Origin: Patulibacter medicamentivorans
GTDB taxonomy: Bacteria > Actinomycetota > Thermoleophilia > Solirubrobacterales > Solirubrobacteraceae
Length of the DNA stretch: 64,000 nt
Assembly: GCF_000240225.1 (NCBI RefSeq)
Contig: NZ_AGUD01000011.1
Coordinates: 1 to 64,000, forward strand
Direction of reading: 5' to 3'
Under the pieces are notes generated by a model. It was not told where the DNA came from. It did no database searches and was given only the letters and a program-made list of their open reading frames with translations. Positions 19,364-28,466 of this stretch are shown piece by piece; the first letter of the stretch is position 1, and each line of letters begins with the position of its first letter. A program made the translations under genes and the position numbers.

Positions 19364-21839
19364 CCGCCGACAGCTCGTGCCGGCCCGGCCCCAGCTGCCG
19401 TCGCGCGCCGCCCCACGCGACGTCGAGCGGGACCGGGCTGTCGATCGCGAGCCGTCCGCTGCCGGCGTCGGCCCGCACCCGCAGCGGACCGCGGGGCGTC
19501 GGCGCCGTGCCCTCGGCCCACGCCAGGTCGCCCAGCGCCGGGGCGACGCGGGCGCGGGCGAAGCCCGGCTCGGCCGGTTGCACGCCCAGGGTGTGGACGA
19601 TCAGGTCGCGGGTCGGGGTCGCGCTCCAGCCGTGGCAGTGCGAGCCGCCGACCCACGTCTCCGGCCAGCTGCGCTCGCCCGCCCGCACGAAGGCGCCCCA
19701 GTCGCGGCAGGCGTCGGCGACGAGGTCGGCGCGGCCGGCCTCCGCCAGCGCGTCGTGGACGACGTAGCGGAAGAACGGCTGCGCCTCGAGGATCCGTGTC
19801 TCCTGGTCCCAGGTCGGCTCCGGGTTGCCGTGGGCGACGAGGTCGGCCCCGGCTTCCAGGTGGCCGCTGCCCAGCCGCTCGAAGGCGGGGGCCGAGTGCG
19901 CCAGGTGGCGGCGGTCGGCCAGGATCGAGGCCAGCCCGGGCAGCCGCGCGGCGGGCACGATCCCGGCGCAGATCGCGGCCGCGTTGGCGTGACGGCTCGC
20001 CGCCGGGCGCACGCTGCCGGCCACGCGGTGGTCGCGGTAGAGCGCCCGTCTCGGGTCCCAGAAGACCTCGAACCCGGTGGCCACGTCGCGGCGCAGGCCG
20101 CGCGCCCACGACGCGCGGTGGCCGTCGCCGAGCCACTCCGCCAGCTCCTCGAAGTCGCGCAGCCCGCGCGCCCAGAGCGCGTTCAGCGCCGCGCTCGTGC
20201 CGGCCACCGGGACCGCGCTCCAGTCGATCAGCACCCATCCCGGGACCTCGGCGAGCAGCCCGTCCGGGCCGCGGTAGGGGAGGAACCAGCGCAGCACGCG
20301 CTCGCAGCTGGCCAGCAGCGACGCCACCAGGTCGCGGTCTCCGGCGTAGCGCATCAGGTTGTGGACGGCGCGGATCCAGTGCAGCGCCCAGTCGGGGATG
20401 TAGCTGCCCTCGAGCGGGCCGCCGCCCAGGTTCGAGCAGACCGCCATCGGCAGCATCCCGTCGCTGCGCGGCGCGTCGGCGAGGACCGGGTGCCAGCGCG
20501 CCAGCGACCAGTCCCCGGCCGTCGCCAGGTGCACCGACTGGTGGACGACGAAGTCCCCGGTCCAGGCGCGAGCCTCGCGGGTCGGGCAGTCGATGTAGGC
20601 GTCCTGCGAGCAGAGCTCGACCGTGCGCAGCCCGATCGCGAAGACCTCGTTCAGCAGCTCGTCGCTGCAGCGGAACGGCGTCGACGAGCCGCGGGCCCGC
20701 GGGAACAGCCGCTCGCGGACCGCGACCCGCAGGCGCACCGGCCCCTCGGCGCGGATCGCCGCGACCGCGTGACGGCCCCCCAGCGGGTCGAAGGACTCGT
20801 GGTCGTCGTCGTCGCCGCGGGCGACGTAGCGCAGGCCGGCGTGGGCGAACGCGGGCACGAGCAGCCCGGCGTCGTCGACCTCCTCGCCCAGCGCGATGTC
20901 GATCCGGGTCCCCGCCGGCGCCTCGACGCCGAGCCGCAGCATCCCGGCGACGGTCTCGCCGAAGTCGAGGGCGACCAGGTGCGTGCCGCCGGGGACCTCG
21001 ACGGACCCGTCGGCGGCCAGCGCGACGCGCCGCGAGGCCGCCGCGGTCCGCTGGTCGGCGATCACCTGTGCGACCGGGTCGTCGGCGGCCGTCGCCGGAA
21101 CGGTGGCGGCCGCTGACAGCGCCGCCGCGACCGGCCGGCGGACGTCGCCGGAGAGCTGGGGGATCGGTCGCGGCGGCAGCGGGCCGTACGGGTCGCTGGG
21201 CGGCTCGAGGATGCCGAGGTAGCCGTCGTTGCGCGGGTCGATCGGCGTGGCGCGCGGCCACGCGGCGTCGTCGAAGTCGGGCGCGGTCCAGCCTGCGGGG
21301 AGCTGTCGCGCGTCGACCATCTCGCGCGGGAACCCGGTGCCGTCCTCGAACGAGCGCGGCCCCGGCGTCCAGGCGTCCCCGGCCAGCGCCCGCCAGCGCT
21401 CGTCGGTCGCGATCACCCGATCGCCCGAGAGCCGCAGCTCGGCCGCCACCGCCGCTCCGCCGAGGCCGAGGGTCACCGGCGACGGCAGCCACCACGAGGT
21501 CGGGGTCCCGTAGTACCGGGCGAGGATCGCGATCGCGTTGCGGCCCGGGCGCAGGCGCCCGGCCGCGTCGACCAGCTCGCAGCGGGTGCTGCGAGCGTCG
21601 GCGCGGATCGGCCCGCGGGCCACCTCGTGGCCGTTCACCCAGACCACGAGCCGCGAGTTGGCGACCGCCCGCAGCGGCGCCGCGCCGGGCACCTCGGCCA
21701 GGTCGAAGGCCCGCCGCAGGAGGACGAAGCGGTCGTGGACGGCGAGGTCGACCGCGCCGGCCATGAGGCCGGGCCGGTGGCCGGTGTCGCCCAGCCACAC
21801 CCACCTCGCGTCCCACCGGTAGGGCAGCTCCAAGGTCAT
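19353..21839 (-). CDS. GH78 alpha-L-rhamnosidase
   Basis: 828 residues with GH78 architecture: N-terminal beta-sandwich domains (VVWVNGHEVARGP), an (alpha/alpha)6 barrel with the catalytic-region signature DCPTREARAWTGD, and near the end FHGWSATPT-like SHCHGWSATPT with a C-terminal beta domain. No signal peptide is seen, so it probably acts on imported glycosides, releasing L-rhamnose. I chose the ATG at 21839 (MTLELPYRW) because the upstream ATG at 21866 lies inside the LacI-type operator. The product feeds the rhamnose isomerase at 23.1 kb. Confidence 0.88.
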   Translation of the reverse strand: MTLELPYRWDARWVWLGDTGHRPGLMAGAVDLAVHDRFVLLRRAFDLAEVPGAAPLRAVANSRLVVWVNGHEVARGPIRADARSTRCELVDAAGRLRPGRNAIAILARYYGTPTSWWLPSPVTLGLGGAAVAAELRLSGDRVIATDERWRALAGDAWTPGPRSFEDGTGFPREMVDARQLPAGWTAPDFDDAAWPRATPIDPRNDGYLGILEPPSDPYGPLPPRPIPQLSGDVRRPVAAALSAAATVPATAADDPVAQVIADQRTAAASRRVALAADGSVEVPGGTHLVALDFGETVAGMLRLGVEAPAGTRIDIALGEEVDDAGLLVPAFAHAGLRYVARGDDDDHESFDPLGGRHAVAAIRAEGPVRLRVAVRERLFPRARGSSTPFRCSDELLNEVFAIGLRTVELCSQDAYIDCPTREARAWTGDFVVHQSVHLATAGDWSLARWHPVLADAPRSDGMLPMAVCSNLGGGPLEGSYIPDWALHWIRAVHNLMRYAGDRDLVASLLASCERVLRWFLPYRGPDGLLAEVPGWVLIDWSAVPVAGTSAALNALWARGLRDFEELAEWLGDGHRASWARGLRRDVATGFEVFWDPRRALYRDHRVAGSVRPAASRHANAAAICAGIVPAARLPGLASILADRRHLAHSAPAFERLGSGHLEAGADLVAHGNPEPTWDQETRILEAQPFFRYVVHDALAEAGRADLVADACRDWGAFVRAGERSWPETWVGGSHCHGWSATPTRDLIVHTLGVQPAEPGFARARVAPALGDLAWAEGTAPTPRGPLRVRADAGSGRLAIDSPVPLDVAWGGARRQLGPGRHELSAATS

Positions 21840-21852
21840 CCCGTGCCTGCGC

Positions 21853-21880
21853 AGGGTAGCAGGCATTGAAACGCTTCAGG
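21853..21880 (-). promoter_or_regulatory. LacI-type operator and weak promoter of the rhamnosidase gene
   Basis: ATTGAAACGCTTCAGG (21865-21880, plus-strand reading) matches the other LacI-type sites. On the minus strand CCTGAA (21880-21875), 16 bp, TACCCT (21858-21853) is a possible promoter. The predicted start would be about 7 bases from the ATG at 21839, another near-leaderless mRNA. Confidence 0.6.
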
Positions 21881-21923
21881 CGATGGCGCGACGGCGGCGC
21901 CGGAGCGTCGGATCCGAGCGCGG

Positions 21924-22970
21924 CTAGGCCCGGATCGGGGAGCGATCCGGCGCCGCGTCGATCGCCGCCCCGGTCGACGCGCGGACCACCAGCTCGGGCG
22001 CGAAGACCACCCGCTCGTGCTTGTGCTTCTCGTCGTCCGCCTCGTCCAGCAGCTGCTCCGCCGCCCGCCGGCCGAGCTCGTAGGCGGGCTGGCGCACCGA
22101 CGTCAGCGGCACGAACGCCATCGTGGCGAAGGCGACGTCGTCGTAGCCGACGATCGCGAAGTCCTCGGGGACTCGATGGCCCGCCGCGATCAGCGCGTGC
22201 TCGACGCCGAGCGCCAGCAGGTCGTTGGCGCAGAAGATGCCGGTCGGAAGCTGCTCGCCGGCGAGCAGCTTCCGGGCGGCCTCCTCGCCGGCGTCGATCG
22301 TCATCTGCTCGGCCTCGATGTCGGCGCCGGCGAGCAGCTGCGCTCCGGCGGCCTCGGCGGCGGCCAGGAAGCCCGTGCGCCGGTCGGCGCACTGGCTCCA
22401 GTCGCGCGGGCCGTTGACGAGCGCCAGGCGCCGGTGCCCCAGCTCGCACAGGTGCTCGCCGGCGAGCCGGCCGCCGGCGACGTCGTCCACGGAGACGCTG
22501 CACTGGTCCTTGCTGGCGCTGCGCTGGTCGAGCATGACCACCGGCGTGCCGGTCTTGCGCATCCGGCCGTAGACGCGCGAGTTGCCCTTGCCGACCCGCG
22601 TCGCGAGGATCCCGGCCACCCGCTGCTCCTCGAGCTGCCGCAGCTGGCGGCGCTCGTGCGCGGGGTCGCCGGCGAAGCTGCAGACCACGACGACGTACCC
22701 GGCCTCGCCGGCGACGTCCTCGACCCCCCGGTAGACCTCGGCGAAGAACGGGTTGCCGATGTCGAGGACGATCAGCCCGATCGCGGGGTTCCGGGCCCCG
22801 GTCATCTGGCGGGCCGCGGCGCTCGGCACGAAGTGCAGCTCGTCGATCGCCGCCTGGATCGACGCGAGCGTCTTCTCGGCGACGATCTCGGGTCGGTTGA
22901 GCGCGTTCGACACGGTGCCGACGGAGACGCCGGCGCGCTCGGCGACGTCGAGGATGGTCCGACGCCTCAT
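21924..22970 (-). CDS. LacI-family transcriptional repressor
   Basis: 348 residues from the ATG at 22970. It has a LacI helix-turn-helix (TILDVAERAGVSVGTVSNAL), a hinge region with PSAAARQM, and a periplasmic-binding-protein-like effector domain (IGLIVLDIGNPFFAE, VGYDDVAFATM). An upstream GTG at 23048 would add 26 residues and sits about 6 bases from a predicted transcription start, so the start is uncertain. It lies between the rhamnosidase and rhamnose isomerase genes, and CG-centred palindromes occur at both promoters and at two more near 2 and 3.5 kb. The effector is probably L-rhamnose or a rhamnoside. Confidence 0.9.
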   Translation of the reverse strand: MRRRTILDVAERAGVSVGTVSNALNRPEIVAEKTLASIQAAIDELHFVPSAAARQMTGARNPAIGLIVLDIGNPFFAEVYRGVEDVAGEAGYVVVVCSFAGDPAHERRQLRQLEEQRVAGILATRVGKGNSRVYGRMRKTGTPVVMLDQRSASKDQCSVSVDDVAGGRLAGEHLCELGHRRLALVNGPRDWSQCADRRTGFLAAAEAAGAQLLAGADIEAEQMTIDAGEEAARKLLAGEQLPTGIFCANDLLALGVEHALIAAGHRVPEDFAIVGYDDVAFATMAFVPLTSVRQPAYELGRRAAEQLLDEADDEKHKHERVVFAPELVVRASTGAAIDAAPDRSPIRA

Positions 22971-23060
22971 TTCGGCCAACGATACTTGCTGCCGGAGCGG
23001 CATCTGCCCCGAGCGCGGGCGGCCCGGGCGGCCCGGCTCGATCGCCACGCCGGCGGCGGC

Positions 23061-23091
23061 ACTATGAAGCGTTTCAAATTCTTGTTAGGCT
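23061..23091. promoter_or_regulatory. Divergent lacI / rhamnose isomerase promoter region with LacI-type operator
   Basis: TATGAAGCGTTTCAAA (23063-23078) is a CG-centred palindrome (six of eight positions). For the plus strand an extended -10 TGTTAGGCT (hexamer TAGGCT 23086-23091) lies 17 bp from a poor -35 (TATGAA). For the minus strand CTAACA, 17 bp, CATAGT (23066-23061) places the operator in the spacer, as at 2.0 and 3.5 kb. Confidence 0.65.
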
Positions 23092-23147
23092 GCGCCAGCA
23101 GCGGGACTCGTTCACGCCCGTCCCGATCGTTCGAAAGGACTTGAAAG

Positions 23148-24302
23148 TTGGCCAGGACCAGCGCTGAGGTCGAGCAGCAGCTCTCGCGACTCGAGATCGA
23201 GACTCCCTCGTGGGGGTACGGCGACTCGGGGACCCGCTTCGCCACGTTCTCGCAGCCGGGCTGCCCGCGCGACCCGTTCGAGCGGATCGACGACGCCGCC
23301 GAGGTCCACCGGCTGACGGCGGCGGCCCCGGCGGTCGCGCTGCACTTCCCGTGGGACCGGGTCGACGACGTCGCGGCGCTGCGCCGCCACGCCGAGTCGC
23401 ACGGCCTGCGGATCGGCGCGGTCAACCCGAACCTCTTCCAGGAGCCCGAGTACAAGCTGGGCTCGATCGCCAACCCGGATCGCGCGGTGCGCCAGCGCGC
23501 CGTCGCGCACCTGGTGGAGTGCGTGCGGATCGCCACCGAGCTCGGGTCGACCGCCCAGTCGCTGTGGCTCGCGGATGGCGTCAACTACGTCGGGCAGGAC
23601 GACCTCCGCGACCGTCGCGAGCGGATCCTCGAGTGCCTCCAGGAGGTCTACGCGGAGCTGCCCCCCGAGCAGCAGCTGCTGCTCGAGTACAAGCCGTTCG
23701 AGCCGGCCTTCTACGCGACGGACCTCGCCGACTGGGGCTCGGCGCTGCTCTTCTGCCAGCGGCTGGGGGAGCGGGCGGCGGTGCTGGTCGACATCGGCCA
23801 TCACCTCCACGGGGCCAACATCGAGCAGATCGTCGCGATCCTGGCCGCCGAGGGCCGCCTCGGCGGCTTCCACTTCAACGGCCGCCGCTACGCCGACGAC
23901 GACCTGATCGTCGGCTCGGTGAACCCGTTCGAGCTGTTCGCCATCTTCGTCGAGCTGGGCACCGAGCTGCCGCGCCTGACGATCGACCAGGCGCACAACG
24001 TCGAGGCCAAGGTCGAGGCGATGACGCTCTCGGTCGTCAACGTTCAGGAGGCCTACGCGAAGGCGCTGCTCGTCGACCGCGACGCGCTGGCGGCCGCGCA
24101 GGCCGACGGCGACGTGCTCGGGGCCCACGAGCTGCTCCTGGACGCCTTCCGCCGCGACGTCCGCGACCTCTGCGGCCGGGTGCGCGTGGCCGCCGGGGGC
24201 GTGGCCGACCCGGTGGCGGCGCTGCGCGAGTCCGGGTACGCCGAGCGGATCGCCCGCGAGCGGGGGAGCGTGGCCGCCGTCTCGGCCGGAGGCAACGGAT
24301 GA
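23148..24302 (+). CDS. rhaI: L-rhamnose isomerase, TIM-barrel RhaI type
   Basis: 384 residues starting with TTG (GAAAGGA ribosome site upstream). The N-terminus LEIETPSWGYGDSGTRF is characteristic of the RhaI group, distinct from the enteric RhaA. Metal-site residues of the xylose-isomerase-like barrel are visible in LLEYKPFEP, VDIGHHLHGANIEQ and GFHFNGRRYADDD. It converts L-rhamnose to L-rhamnulose in the cytoplasm. First gene of an operon under the LacI-type operator; its stop overlaps the next start (24299-24302). No rhamnulose kinase or aldolase follows, so the rest of the route must be elsewhere or differ. Confidence 0.88.
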   Translation: MARTSAEVEQQLSRLEIETPSWGYGDSGTRFATFSQPGCPRDPFERIDDAAEVHRLTAAAPAVALHFPWDRVDDVAALRRHAESHGLRIGAVNPNLFQEPEYKLGSIANPDRAVRQRAVAHLVECVRIATELGSTAQSLWLADGVNYVGQDDLRDRRERILECLQEVYAELPPEQQLLLEYKPFEPAFYATDLADWGSALLFCQRLGERAAVLVDIGHHLHGANIEQIVAILAAEGRLGGFHFNGRRYADDDLIVGSVNPFELFAIFVELGTELPRLTIDQAHNVEAKVEAMTLSVVNVQEAYAKALLVDRDALAAAQADGDVLGAHELLLDAFRRDVRDLCGRVRVAAGGVADPVAALRESGYAERIARERGSVAAVSAGGNG

Positions 24303-25666
24303 GCGGCGACGACCCGCGCGCGCACGCGCTCCCGGGTCGTCTCGCGCCGGACCAGCTCCGCTCGCTGGTCGCCTCGGGCGAGGTCGACCAGGTCCTGCTC
24401 GCCTTCGTCGACATGCAGGGCCGGCTCCAGGGCAAGCAGCTCGGCGCCCCCTACTTCGTCTCCGACGTCCTCGACCACGGCGCCGGCGCCTGCAGCTACC
24501 TGCTCAGCGTCGACGTCGAGATGGCGCCCCAGGAGGGGCTCTCGACGAGCAGCTGGGAGACCGGCCACGGCGACTTCTCGCTGATCCCCGACCTCGCCTC
24601 CCTGCGGCTGGCCGCCTGGCGGCCGCGGACCGCGATCTGCGTCGCCGACGCGGTCTGGCCCGGCGGCGATCCGGTGCTCCCGTCGCCCCGGCAGATCCTG
24701 CGACGGCAGGTCGAGCGCCTGGCGGAGCGCGGCTGGACCGCCAGCACCGCGACCGAGCTGGAGTTCATCGTCCATCGCGAGAGCTACGCCGAGGCTCGCC
24801 GGCGCCACTACCACGACCTGACGCCGGTCAGCGACCACAACGTCGACTACTCGCTGCTGGGGCTGCGCGCCGGCGCCCCGCTGCTCGACCGGCTGGCCGC
24901 CGAGATGCCGCGCTCCGGCCTGGCGCTGGAGTCCGTCAAGGGCGAGGCGAATCTCGGCCAGTTCGAGATCAACTTCCGCCACTCGGCGCCGCTCGACGCC
25001 GCCGACGGCCACTCGATCTTCAAGCACGCGGTCAAGGAGATCGCCGCGCAGGAGGGCGTCTCGGCGACCTTCATGGCCAAGTGGGACGAGCGCGAGGGCA
25101 ACTCGTGCCACCTGCACCTGTCGCTCGCCGACGCCGAGGGCCCGCTGTTCGCCCGCGACCGGCGGACCTTCGACGGGTTCCTCGCCGGCCAGCTGGCGTA
25201 CACGCGCGAGCTGACGCTGCTCCTGGCCCCCAACGTCAACTCGTACAAGCGCTTCGCGGGCCACTCCTTCGCCCCGACCGCGATCGCCTGGGGGCGCGAC
25301 AACCGCACCTGCGCGCTGCGGGTCGTCGGCGACGGCGGCTCGCTGCGGATCGAGCATCGCGCCCCCGGCGGCGACGTCAACCCCTACCTGGCGCTGGCCG
25401 CGATGATCGCCGCCGGCCTCCGCGGGATCGACGAGGGACTGGTGCCGGAGCCGGCCACCGAGGGCAACGCCTACGCGTCGAGCGCCCCGCGGCTGCCGGC
25501 CACGCTCGACGACGCGGTGGCCGCGTTCCGTGCCAGCGAGGTTGCGGCGCAGGCCTTCGGCCCCGAGATCGTCGCCCACTACGCGCGCGCCGGGGAGATC
25601 GAGATCGAGGCCGCCCGAGCGGCCGTCACCGACTGGGAGAGGGTCCGCGGCTATGAGCGGCTCTGA
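24299..25666 (+). CDS. Glutamine-synthetase-like gamma-glutamyl-amine ligase (GlnA4/PuuA type)
   Basis: 455 residues with the GS fold: N-terminal beta-grasp (VDQVLLAFVDMQGRLQGK), catalytic TELEFIVHRESY, GQFEINFRH, GNSCHLHLSL, NVNSYKRF and RIEHRAPGGDVNPYLALAAM. The YxxxxRRxHYHDLTPVSDHNVDY insert is typical of the gamma-glutamylamine ligases used to consume putrescine, ethanolamine or other amines, rather than true glutamine synthetase. It would join glutamate to an amine using ATP. A gamma-glutamyl hydrolase overlaps it by 14 bp, giving the two ends of a gamma-glutamylation pathway. Confidence 0.85.
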   Translation: MSGDDPRAHALPGRLAPDQLRSLVASGEVDQVLLAFVDMQGRLQGKQLGAPYFVSDVLDHGAGACSYLLSVDVEMAPQEGLSTSSWETGHGDFSLIPDLASLRLAAWRPRTAICVADAVWPGGDPVLPSPRQILRRQVERLAERGWTASTATELEFIVHRESYAEARRRHYHDLTPVSDHNVDYSLLGLRAGAPLLDRLAAEMPRSGLALESVKGEANLGQFEINFRHSAPLDAADGHSIFKHAVKEIAAQEGVSATFMAKWDEREGNSCHLHLSLADAEGPLFARDRRTFDGFLAGQLAYTRELTLLLAPNVNSYKRFAGHSFAPTAIAWGRDNRTCALRVVGDGGSLRIEHRAPGGDVNPYLALAAMIAAGLRGIDEGLVPEPATEGNAYASSAPRLPATLDDAVAAFRASEVAAQAFGPEIVAHYARAGEIEIEAARAAVTDWERVRGYERL

Positions 25667-26453
25667 CGCGCGGCGCCGGCCGCTGATCGGCATCTGCGCC
25701 GCATGGGAGCAGGCCGCCTGGAGCTTCTGGGACCAGCAGGCCGCCGTCGTCGCCGGCACCTACCTGAGCGCCGTGCGACGCGCCGGCGGCACGCCCGTCG
25801 TGCTCGTCCCGGAGCCGCTCGCCGAGGCCCAGATCGAGTCGCACGGCGCCTGGCTCGACGGCCTGCTGCTGATCGGCGGCGCCGACCTCGATCCCGCGTC
25901 CTACGGGCAGCCGGCGGCGACGCGGACCGAGGCCACGGTCCCGCTGCGCGACGCGTTCGAGATCGCGCTCGTCCGGGCCGCGTTCGCCTGGGACCTGCCG
26001 GTCCTGGGCATCTGCCGCGGCCTGCAGATCCTCAACGTCGCGACCGGAGGCACCTTGCACCAGCACATCACGGACGCCGGGTTCGCCGAGCACCGTCCGC
26101 TGCCCGGCAGCCTGGGGGAGTCGACCCGCCACGCGGTCGTGGTCGAGCCCGGATCGTCGCTGGCCGTCGACGGCCCGGGGCCGATCACGGTCAACTCGCA
26201 CCACCACCAGGGGATCGACCGGGTGGGCGAGGACGGCCGGGTCGCGGCGCGCGCCGAGGACGGGCTCGTCGAGGCCGTGGAGTGGCCGCGGATGCGCCAC
26301 GCGCTCGGCGTGCAGTGGCACCCCGAGGAGCTGGAGCTGGACACGACGATCGCCGACCTGGTCGCGGCCGCCGCCGACCGCGCCCGCTCGCGGGTCCTCG
26401 TCGAGCGCCCCGTCGTCGAGGCCGAGAACGTCTTCCACGCGACGGAGGCCTGA
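25653..26453 (+). CDS. Class I glutamine-amidotransferase-like gamma-glutamyl hydrolase (PuuD family)
   Basis: 266 residues of the peptidase C26 fold: nucleophile Cys in GICRGLQILNV, and the His/Glu pair in QWHPEELE. It hydrolyses gamma-glutamyl amides (in E. coli gamma-glutamyl-GABA), releasing glutamate. The 14-bp overlap with the ligase gene argues for a shared pathway. The amine is unknown. Confidence 0.87.
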   Translation: MSGSDARRRPLIGICAAWEQAAWSFWDQQAAVVAGTYLSAVRRAGGTPVVLVPEPLAEAQIESHGAWLDGLLLIGGADLDPASYGQPAATRTEATVPLRDAFEIALVRAAFAWDLPVLGICRGLQILNVATGGTLHQHITDAGFAEHRPLPGSLGESTRHAVVVEPGSSLAVDGPGPITVNSHHHQGIDRVGEDGRVAARAEDGLVEAVEWPRMRHALGVQWHPEELELDTTIADLVAAAADRARSRVLVERPVVEAENVFHATEA

Positions 26454-26456
26454 GCG

Positions 26457-27626
26457 ATGCCGCAGATCATCCCGCCGTTCGGCAACCACCTCCCGGTCCG
26501 GATCCGGTTCGGCGACGGCGTCGCGAACGAGCTGCCCGAGATCGTCCGCGAGATCGGCGCCGGCAGCGCGCTGATCGTGGTGGACGACGGCCTCGAGCAG
26601 GTCAACCCGGCGGTCCGCGACGCGCTGGACGCGCTCGCCGCCACCGGGATCGAGGTCTTCCGCAGCCCGAAGGGCGCCGGCGAGCCGCGCGGGGCGGACG
26701 TCGACCGCGCCGCCGCCGGGTTGCGCGCGAGCGGCGCCGGCGTCGTCGTGGCGATCGGCGGCGGCTCGGTGATCGACACCGCCAAGGCCGCCCGGCTGTG
26801 CGCGCAGCAGGGCCTGACGTTCGCCGGCTTCCTGGCCTCCGACCGTGCCGTCCCGCCCGCCGACGTGCCGCTGATCGCGATGCCGACGACCGCGGGCACG
26901 GGCTCGGAGGTCTCGGGCGGCGCCGTCGTCTTCGACGACCACTCGGGGACCAAGGCCGGGATCGCGAGCCCGAACCTGCGCGCCGAGCACGCGATCGTCG
27001 ATCCGCTCCTGACCCACTCGACGCCGCCGGCGACGACGGCGTTCAGCGGGATCGACGCGATCGCGCAGGCGATCGCCGGGATGGTCGCGCGGACGCGGAC
27101 GCCGATCGGCGACGCGATCGCGCTGGAGGCGATCCGGCTCGGAGGGCGCTCGCTCGTCGCGGCCTACCGCGACGGCTCCGACGCGGCGGCACGCTCGGAG
27201 ATGGCCTGCGCCAGCCTGCTCGCCGGGCTGACGATGAACATCTCGGACTGCGCCGCGGAGCACTCGCTGGCGCAGGCGATCGGGAGCCGGACCGGAGCTC
27301 CGCACGGCCTCACGGTGGGGCTGGTGCTGGTGGAGACGCTGGAGCGCGAGCGGCAGGTCGTCCCGGAGCAGCTGGAGCGGGTCGCCGATGCGCTCGGGGT
27401 CCCGCCGGACGGGAGCGCCGACGGCGGGCGCGCGGTCCGCGCCGTGCGCGAGCTGCTGCGCGAGCTGGACTTCCCGGTGCTCGGCTCGCTGGCCGTCCGC
27501 AGCGACCTCGACGATCTCACCAGGCACGCGATGGCGGACTTCTTCATCACCCAGTCGCCCCGGCCGTGGTCGGAGGCAGAGGTGCGGGCGGCCTTCGAAG
27601 GGGCACTCGCCCTGGTCGGACGCTGA
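26457..27626 (+). CDS. Iron-containing (group III) alcohol dehydrogenase
   Basis: 389 residues: NAD-binding GGGSVIDTAKA, AMPTTAGTGSE, and a C-terminal helical metal domain. The expected metal ligands Asp-His-His-His read Asp (GIDAIAQ), Gln instead of His, His (AEHSLAQ) and His (APHG). The His usually found four residues after the third ligand is also Gln. It would oxidise or reduce a short alcohol/aldehyde with NAD(P), for instance a gamma-glutamylated amino-alcohol or lactaldehyde/propanediol. It lies 3 bp after the hydrolase gene. Confidence 0.85.
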   Translation: MPQIIPPFGNHLPVRIRFGDGVANELPEIVREIGAGSALIVVDDGLEQVNPAVRDALDALAATGIEVFRSPKGAGEPRGADVDRAAAGLRASGAGVVVAIGGGSVIDTAKAARLCAQQGLTFAGFLASDRAVPPADVPLIAMPTTAGTGSEVSGGAVVFDDHSGTKAGIASPNLRAEHAIVDPLLTHSTPPATTAFSGIDAIAQAIAGMVARTRTPIGDAIALEAIRLGGRSLVAAYRDGSDAAARSEMACASLLAGLTMNISDCAAEHSLAQAIGSRTGAPHGLTVGLVLVETLERERQVVPEQLERVADALGVPPDGSADGGRAVRAVRELLRELDFPVLGSLAVRSDLDDLTRHAMADFFITQSPRPWSEAEVRAAFEGALALVGR

Positions 27627-27633
27627 GGCCGCG

Positions 27634-28365
27634 ATGTCGAACGCCGTCGATCGCGTGCGGATGCTCGGGCCGGTGTCGATCCCGAGCGCCGCCGAGGTGG
27701 TTGTCGCGCAGGTGACGAGGGCGATCGAGCTCGGCCGCTTCCTGCCGGGCGACCAGCTCCCGCCCGAGCGCGAGTTCGCGGTCCAGCTGGGGGTCTCGCG
27801 GATGACGCTGCGGGCCGCCCTGCGCGACCTCGAGGAGGCCGGGCTGCTGAATCGGGAGCGGCGGGGCTCGGGCGGCGGCACGCTGGTGATCGCCGCCGGG
27901 ACGATCGGCATCGGCGACGCCGAGCACCGCGCGCTGCGCAGCGAGCTGGAGGAGATCTTCGAGTTCCGCATCGCCTGCGAGTCGACGGCCGCCGAGCTCG
28001 CGGCCGGGCGGCGGACCGACGCGCACCTGGCGCAGCTCGAGCGGGCGATCGAGGACCTCGGGTCCGGGCTCACCGCGAGGCGCTTTCGCGCCGCCGACAA
28101 CGCCTTCCACCTGGCCGTCGCCGACGCCGCCGGCAACCGCTGGCTGCGGCAGGCGGTCGAGGACGCCCGGGCGGCGATGTTCACGCCGTTCGACACCGCG
28201 CGCTTCGAGCTGGTCGTCGCCAGCACCGTCGAGCACCACCGCCGGATCCTCGACGCGATCGCCGCCGGCGACCCCGAGCGCGCCCGGGCGAGCAGTATCG
28301 AGCACATCCACGAGGCGAAGCAGGAGATGCTCGTGGTGCTCGCGATCGCGGACCGTTCGGCCTGA
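27634..28365 (+). CDS. GntR-family regulator, FadR/FCD subfamily
   Basis: 243 residues: winged helix (LPPEREFAVQLGVSRMTLRAALRDLEEAG) plus an all-helical FCD domain with metal-binding candidates (FHLAVADAAGN, EHHRRILDAI). It follows the dehydrogenase by 7 bp in the same operon, so it probably tunes this sub-pathway in response to its own intermediate, layered on LacI control. Confidence 0.88.
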   Translation: MSNAVDRVRMLGPVSIPSAAEVVVAQVTRAIELGRFLPGDQLPPEREFAVQLGVSRMTLRAALRDLEEAGLLNRERRGSGGGTLVIAAGTIGIGDAEHRALRSELEEIFEFRIACESTAAELAAGRRTDAHLAQLERAIEDLGSGLTARRFRAADNAFHLAVADAAGNRWLRQAVEDARAAMFTPFDTARFELVVASTVEHHRRILDAIAAGDPERARASSIEHIHEAKQEMLVVLAIADRSA

Positions 28366-28466
28366 GCCCGATCCAGACACGCGCGTGGACGTGGCCGGTC
28401 GGCGGCGCTAGGGTGGGCGTCCGGCCGTGGTTGGCCGCCGTCCTACGAGGGGGAAGGGGCAGCAGC

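Noticed and set aside
24299-26453. Putrescine (Puu) pathway
   Set aside because: The ligase and hydrolase resemble PuuA and PuuD, but PuuB/PuuC and a putrescine importer are missing and the setting is a rhamnose regulon, so the amine was left open.
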